Positions 4,754 through 9,387 of a DNA stretch of 9,387 bases are shown piece after piece. The notes beneath the pieces are model-generated. The model ran no database searches. It was not told where the DNA came from and saw nothing but the letters and a program-made list of their open reading frames with translations. Positions within the stretch are counted from its first letter, which is position 1. The number at the start of each line of letters is the position of its first letter. The DNA lies in assembly GCA_937982505.1 (NCBI GenBank), contig CALJLV010000055.1, positions 1 through 9,387 of the forward strand. Reading direction: 5' to 3'. The translations under genes and the position numbers were made by a program. Source of the DNA: an uncultured Desulfobacteraceae bacterium (lineage in GTDB: Bacteria; Desulfobacterota; Desulfobacteria; Desulfobacterales; UBA2174).

Positions 4754-7700
4754 ATGCAACACTCCAAGAACCACCCGCTTCCGGAAGCAAAAGATCCGCC
4801 TTCGCTGGATGAACGCGCGCCGCCGAACCAGCCCCCAAACGACCCCCTCCTGGCTGTTGTGCTGGAAAACACCCACATGTCGGCCGCCTACCTGGATCCG
4901 TGCTTCAATTTCATCTGGGTCAACCGGGCCTATGCCAGGGCCGGTGGAAAGGCGCCCGCCTTTTTTGTCGGGCGCAACCACTTTGATCTCTACCCCGACG
5001 CAGAGAGCCAGGCCATCTTCCAGCGCGTGGTGGACACGGGACAGTCTTTTTTCACCGCGGCCAGACCTTTCGTTTTTGCCGACCGGCCCGAACGCGGCAC
5101 CACCTGGTGGGACTGGAGCCTGGTTCCCGTCAAGGACGAGGCCGGCAAGGCAACCGGCCTGGTGCTGACCCTGGAAGAAGTCACCGACCAGGTGAGCACC
5201 CGCCGTGCCCTGCGGCAAAGCGAGGCCAACCTGATCGCCATGATCGAGGCCAGTTCGGATTCCGCCTTCCTGGTGGACGCCGAGGGGGTGGTTGTGGTCT
5301 GCAACAAGGCGGGCGCCGAGCGGGTCGGTGGCCGGATGGAAGATATTCTGGGGCGATCCATCTTCGATCTGGTTTCGGCGGACGTCGCGGCGACGCGGCG
5401 CACCCAGTTGAGGCGGGTGGTGGACACCGGCGCCACCGTCAAATTCCAGGACCGTCGCCAAGGGCACAGCTTCAGTCACCACCTGTGCCCCGTCCTGGAC
5501 GAGAACAATCAGGTGAGCCGGGTGGCCATCTTCAGCCACGACATTACCGAACTGCAACATGCCAAGAACCAACTGGAGGCCCGGAACGATCTGCTGGCCG
5601 CCATCGGCGAGGCGCAAGCCCTCTTCATCTCCGGCACCGACCAGTCGCAGGTCTATGCGCGGATGCTCGACATTCTCGTGCAGGCCACCAAAAGCGAATA
5701 CGGCTTCCTCGACGAGGTGGCATGCGACCCGGACGGCCGCCCCATCAAATGCAGTCTGGCGATATCGGCCATCGCCTGGGACACCCCATCCCGGCGCCTC
5801 TACGAGGAATTGAGGTCAAAACGCTTCGAATTCCACCACCTGGACAACCTCGCCGGCGCTCCCGTACTCGAAAATCGCACCATCATCGCCAACGACGCCC
5901 CCAACGACCCGCACGCCAAGGGCCTTCCCAAAGGTCACCCCGCGATCCGGCGCTACATGGGCATTCCACTCTACCTCGGGGGTGAAATCATCGGCGTGGT
6001 GGGGGTCGCCAACCGTCCGGAGGAGTACACCGAGGAGATCGCCGCCTTCATCCAGCCGCTGACCCAGGCCTGCACGGCCATGATCCAGGCCGGCCGGGCC
6101 GAGCGCCGGCAGCGCGAGGCCCTGGCGGCCATCGAGGTCAGCGAGGCGCGCTACCGCCGGCTGGCCGAAAACATCACGGACGTGGTCTGGGTGGCGGACC
6201 TGGACATGCGCATCACCTATGTCAGTCCGTCGGTGGCCCGCATGGTGGGCGAGCCGGTGGAGGCCCATCTGGGCCGCTCCATGCGGGAAAAATTTCCCCC
6301 GCAAGACCTGGAGCGGCTCGCCGTGGTCCTGGCCGAGGAACTGGAACGGGAAAAGGATCCGGATGCCGACCCCAACCGTTCGCGTCTCGTGGAAGCGCGG
6401 CACTACCGGGCCGACGGCAGCCTCATGTGGGTCGGCATGAACATCTCTTTTCTCCGCGACGAGAAGGGAACTGCCGTCGGACTCCAGGGGGTGACCCGGG
6501 AGATTAGCGAGCGCAAGCAGGTCGAAGACTCCCTGAAGACCATGGCCGAGATGATCGACAACGCCCCCAGCTCGATCACGATCCATGACGCCGAGGGGCG
6601 CTTTTTCTACGCCAACCGCAAGACCTTCGAAATTCACGGCTACGGTCCGGAAGAATTCATGGCCCTCAACCTTCACCGGCTGGACGTGCCGGAAAGCGAG
6701 GCGCTGCTGGCCGAACGGTTGCGGCTCATCGCGCAAAGGGGCGAGGCGACCTTCGAGGTGGGCCATTTTCGAAAAGACGGATCCGTCATTCCCCTGGAGG
6801 TGACGGCCAAGACCGTGTCCTGGAACGGCCGGCCGGCGATTTTGAGCATCGCCAGCGACATCAGCGAGCGCAAACAGGCCCGGGAGGCCCAGGAGACCCT
6901 GCGCAGCCGCCTTTCCCAGGCCGTGGCGATCGCCCGCCTGGGCTACTGGCACTACGATGTGGACCGGGATCTGTTCCATTTCGACGATGCCTTTTACCGC
7001 ATCTACCGGACCACCGCGGCCCAGGCGGGCGGCTACAGCCTTTCGCCCCGCGTCTATGCCGAGCGCTTCGTCCATCCTTTAGACCGGCACCTGGTGGCCG
7101 AAGAGAACCGCAGGGCCTTGGAAACCCAGGATCCCGGCTTTCAAAGACGGCTGGAACACCGCATCCTCTACGCCGACGGGACCGTGGGCTGGGTCAGCGT
7201 GCACTACTTTGTCGTCAAGGACGCCCAGGGCCGGACCATCAGGACCTACGGGGTCAACCAGGACATCACGGAACGCAAGCTGGCCGAGCAGGCCCTGGCC
7301 GACTCGGAAAGAAAATGGCGCCACGTTCTGGTCAACATCCCGCAGATCGGCATTTCCCTGGACCCGCGGGCGCGCATCGTCTTCGCCAACTCCTTTTTCC
7401 TCGAACTGACCGGATGGACCGAGCCGGAAGTGCTGGGGCGCGACTGGTTCGACACCTTCATCCCGGAGTCCAGCCGCGAAGCGGTGCGTGGGGTCTTCGA
7501 GCGCGTCATGGGAAACCGGGATACGATGGGCTTCATGTCTTACGAGAACCAGATCGTCACCCGGACCGGGGAGCTGCGCAACATCGCCTGGTCCAACGTG
7601 CTGACCAAGGATCCGGCCGGCGAGGTGCTGGACGTCACCTGTCTGGGGGTGGATCTCACCGAGCGCAAGCGGGCCGAGGATCTTCTGCGCCGCGGCGAGG

Positions 7701-9387
7701 AAAAGTACCGGCTGCTGACCGAAACCATGTCGGACATCGTCTGGACCGCGGATCTGCAATTGCGCACGACCTACGTCAGCCCCTCGATTGTGCGCGTCCT
7801 GGGGTTCACCCCGGAAGAAAGAATGCGGCAAACGGTCCAGGAGCAGATCGCCCCCGCCTCGCTGGACTATGGAATGGCGCGTTTCGCCCAGGAGATGGCC
7901 CTGGAAGAACAGGGGCAGGGCGACCTCGAGCGGCGGGTCAGCCTCGAGCTGGAATACTGGCACAAGGACGGTTCGACGCGGTGGATGGACACCGTTGTGA
8001 GCCCGATCCGCGACGGCCGGGGCCGGCTCATCGGGCTTCACGGGGTTTCCCGGGACGTTACGGATCGCAGGCAGGCCGAGGCCCGCAGCCGCCAGCTTTC
8101 GGACATCATCGACAAGAGCCTGAACGAGATCTACATCTTCGACTGCCAGAGCCTCAAGTTCCGCCATGTCAACCAGGGGGCCCTGAACAACCTCCAGTAC
8201 ACCCTGGCGCAGATCCGCGCCATGACCCCCGTGGATCTCAAGCCCGAGTTCACCGAGGCCACCTTCCGCGCCATGATCCAGCCATTGCTGGATGGCACCC
8301 GGCCAGCGCTGAGCTTCGAGACCCTTCACCGCCGGGCCGACGGCAGCGACTATCCGGTGGAAATCCATCTGCAACTGATGGAGGCCGAAGGCGAACGGGT
8401 CTTTCTGGCCGTGATTTTCGACATCCGCGAGCGCCGCGAGGCCGAAGCCGAGCGCGAAAAACTCCAGGCCCAGCTCCTCCAGGCCCAGAAGATGGAATCG
8501 GTGGGGCGGCTGGCCGGCGGGGTGGCCCACGACTTCAACAACATGCTGGGGGTGATCCTGGGATATGCGGAACTGGCCCTGGACCAGATCGAGACCCAGA
8601 CCCCCCTGTTCGAGTGTCTGCAAGAGATCCGCAAGGCCGCCGAGCGCTCGGCCAAGCTGACCCGCCAGTTGCTGGCCTTTGCCCGCAAGCAGACCGCCAG
8701 TCCCCGAGTGCTGGACCTCAACGACACGGTGGAGGGGATGCTCCAGATGCTGCGCCGGCTCATCGGCGAGGACATCGACCTGCGCTGGCTTCCGGGGGCC
8801 AGACTCTGGCCGGTGCGGATCGACCCGTCCCAGATCGACCAGATTCTGGCCAACCTGTGCGTCAATGCCCGGGATGCCATCGCCGGGGTGGGCCGGGTGA
8901 CCATCCGCACGGGCACGGGGGTCTTCGACGCGGCTTACTGCGCGGCGCACCCGGAGTTCAGCCCCGGGCAGTTCGTGATGCTGGCGGTGAGCGACGACGG
9001 CTGCGGGATGGACGCCCAGACCTGCGAGCGTCTCTTCGAGCCTTTTTTCACCACCAAGCCGGTGGGGCAGGGCACCGGCCTGGGGCTGCCCACGGTCTAC
9101 GGGATCGTCAGGCAGAACAACGGGTTCATCCAGGTGGAGAGCCGGCCCGGCCAGGGGACGACGCTTCGGATCTATCTGCCACGGCATCTGGCGGCGCCCG
9201 GCGAGCAGGCGGCGGCGTACGAACCCGGGGCGCCGGTGATCGGCGGCCAGGAGACCGTTTTGCTGGTGGAGGACGAACCGGCCATCTTGAGCGTGGGCCA
9301 GATCATGCTCGAGCGGCTGGGGTATCGGGTACTGGCGGCCTCCCAGCCCCAGGAGGCCGTGCGGCTGGCCAAGGACGCCCGGGAGCG
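4754..9387 (+). CDS. Giant multi-PAS/GAF hybrid histidine kinase, 3' truncated by window
   Basis: One frame stays open from ATG 4754 to the window end (1544 full codons, no stop). Order of domains: Pro-rich start (1-31); PAS 1 (32-146); PAS 2 (157-266); GAF (about 277-455); PAS 3 (463-589); PAS 4 (597-708); PAS 5 (720-842); PAS 6 (850-972); PAS 7 (976-1107); PAS 8 (1112-1228). Most PAS units end in a D-I/L/V-T/S-E/D-R type PAC motif. HisKA follows with H1259 in GGVAHDFNNML. HATPase_c has N1371, G1 DDGCG 1414-1418, LFEPFFTTK 1427-1435 and G2 GQGTGLGL 1438-1445. A receiver begins at about 1500 (E1506/D1507/E1508) and is cut before its phospho-acceptor. There is no membrane segment, so it should sense cytosolic cues (ligand, redox or protein contacts); none can be named. 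The GAF shows no obvious chromophore signature. The catalytic core is nearly identical to that of the kinase at 2480-4540. Whether it is co-transcribed with kaiCB across the 213-bp gap is unclear. Confidence 0.95.
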   Translation, partial: MQHSKNHPLPEAKDPPSLDERAPPNQPPNDPLLAVVLENTHMSAAYLDPCFNFIWVNRAYARAGGKAPAFFVGRNHFDLYPDAESQAIFQRVVDTGQSFFTAARPFVFADRPERGTTWWDWSLVPVKDEAGKATGLVLTLEEVTDQVSTRRALRQSEANLIAMIEASSDSAFLVDAEGVVVVCNKAGAERVGGRMEDILGRSIFDLVSADVAATRRTQLRRVVDTGATVKFQDRRQGHSFSHHLCPVLDENNQVSRVAIFSHDITELQHAKNQLEARNDLLAAIGEAQALFISGTDQSQVYARMLDILVQATKSEYGFLDEVACDPDGRPIKCSLAISAIAWDTPSRRLYEELRSKRFEFHHLDNLAGAPVLENRTIIANDAPNDPHAKGLPKGHPAIRRYMGIPLYLGGEIIGVVGVANRPEEYTEEIAAFIQPLTQACTAMIQAGRAERRQREALAAIEVSEARYRRLAENITDVVWVADLDMRITYVSPSVARMVGEPVEAHLGRSMREKFPPQDLERLAVVLAEELEREKDPDADPNRSRLVEARHYRADGSLMWVGMNISFLRDEKGTAVGLQGVTREISERKQVEDSLKTMAEMIDNAPSSITIHDAEGRFFYANRKTFEIHGYGPEEFMALNLHRLDVPESEALLAERLRLIAQRGEATFEVGHFRKDGSVIPLEVTAKTVSWNGRPAILSIASDISERKQAREAQETLRSRLSQAVAIARLGYWHYDVDRDLFHFDDAFYRIYRTTAAQAGGYSLSPRVYAERFVHPLDRHLVAEENRRALETQDPGFQRRLEHRILYADGTVGWVSVHYFVVKDAQGRTIRTYGVNQDITERKLAEQALADSERKWRHVLVNIPQIGISLDPRARIVFANSFFLELTGWTEPEVLGRDWFDTFIPESSREAVRGVFERVMGNRDTMGFMSYENQIVTRTGELRNIAWSNVLTKDPAGEVLDVTCLGVDLTERKRAEDLLRRGEEKYRLLTETMSDIVWTADLQLRTTYVSPSIVRVLGFTPEERMRQTVQEQIAPASLDYGMARFAQEMALEEQGQGDLERRVSLELEYWHKDGSTRWMDTVVSPIRDGRGRLIGLHGVSRDVTDRRQAEARSRQLSDIIDKSLNEIYIFDCQSLKFRHVNQGALNNLQYTLAQIRAMTPVDLKPEFTEATFRAMIQPLLDGTRPALSFETLHRRADGSDYPVEIHLQLMEAEGERVFLAVIFDIRERREAEAEREKLQAQLLQAQKMESVGRLAGGVAHDFNNMLGVILGYAELALDQIETQTPLFECLQEIRKAAERSAKLTRQLLAFARKQTASPRVLDLNDTVEGMLQMLRRLIGEDIDLRWLPGARLWPVRIDPSQIDQILANLCVNARDAIAGVGRVTIRTGTGVFDAAYCAAHPEFSPGQFVMLAVSDDGCGMDAQTCERLFEPFFTTKPVGQGTGLGLPTVYGIVRQNNGFIQVESRPGQGTTLRIYLPRHLAAPGEQAAAYEPGAPVIGGQETVLLVEDEPAILSVGQIMLERLGYRVLAASQPQEAVRLAKDARE

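Noticed and set aside
4716..5168. + strand frame of 150 codons starting in the heptamer array
   Set aside because: It is out of frame with the giant kinase, whose PAS 1 motifs are clear in the frame starting at 4754. The product is Arg/Pro/Ser rich, and the start has no ribosome site of its own.
7079..9187. 702-codon open frame on the - strand
   Set aside because: It lies opposite the giant kinase, whose PAS and transmitter motifs are continuous there. The composition is shadow-like and no domain is recognisable.

Overview
The window is a GC-rich, densely coded bacterial segment with every supported gene on the + strand. It is built around two-component signalling. The long soluble multi-PAS/GAF hybrid histidine kinases, the kaiC-kaiB pair and the intergenic TGACC-type repeats suggest a non-cyanobacterial, environmental Gram-negative bacterium. 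A sulfate-reducer-like Desulfobacterota (former Deltaproteobacteria) is my best guess, made from gene style only; there is no rRNA or other taxonomic marker here.

Layout. (1) Positions 1-513 are the 3' end of a hybrid histidine kinase: the last part of the ATPase domain and a complete receiver. (2) Positions 514-736 are an intergenic gap almost filled by a palindromic repeat element. (3) Positions 737-4540 form a compact operon of kaiC-like, kaiB-like and PAS-PAS-HisKA-HATPase-REC hybrid kinase genes. Adjacent reading frames overlap by 8 and 4 nt, and each start has a good Shine-Dalgarno sequence. (4) Positions 4541-4753 hold a second, nearly identical copy of the repeat element. (5) Positions 4754 to the window end are the first 1544 codons of a very large hybrid kinase (PAS-PAS-GAF-PAS x6-HisKA-HATPase-REC), cut off by the window inside its receiver.

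How it may work together. KaiC is a double RecA-fold ATPase/autokinase and KaiB is its fold-switching partner. The third gene of the operon is a kinase with its own receiver, so a reasonable inference is that KaiBC state is coupled to a phosphorelay. No kaiA is visible, the KaiC lacks the C-terminal tail used by KaiA in cyanobacteria, and the kinase lacks the KaiB-like sensor domain of SasA. If this is a timing or metabolic-state device, it is wired differently from the cyanobacterial clock. No DNA-binding output protein is present in the window. The flanking kinases are paralogues of the operon kinase in their catalytic cores, so kaiCB sits inside a tandem cluster of related hybrid kinases.

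The most unusual DNA-level structure is the pair of intergenic elements at about 513-698 and 4540-4730. Each has outer inverted arms of 7-bp units (GGTCANN / TGACCNN) and inner inverted arms of 9-bp units (ATGGGANNN). Each starts on the last base of a kinase stop codon. A 139-bp stretch covering the kinase 3' end and the left half of the element is identical between the two loci, which points to recent duplication or gene conversion.
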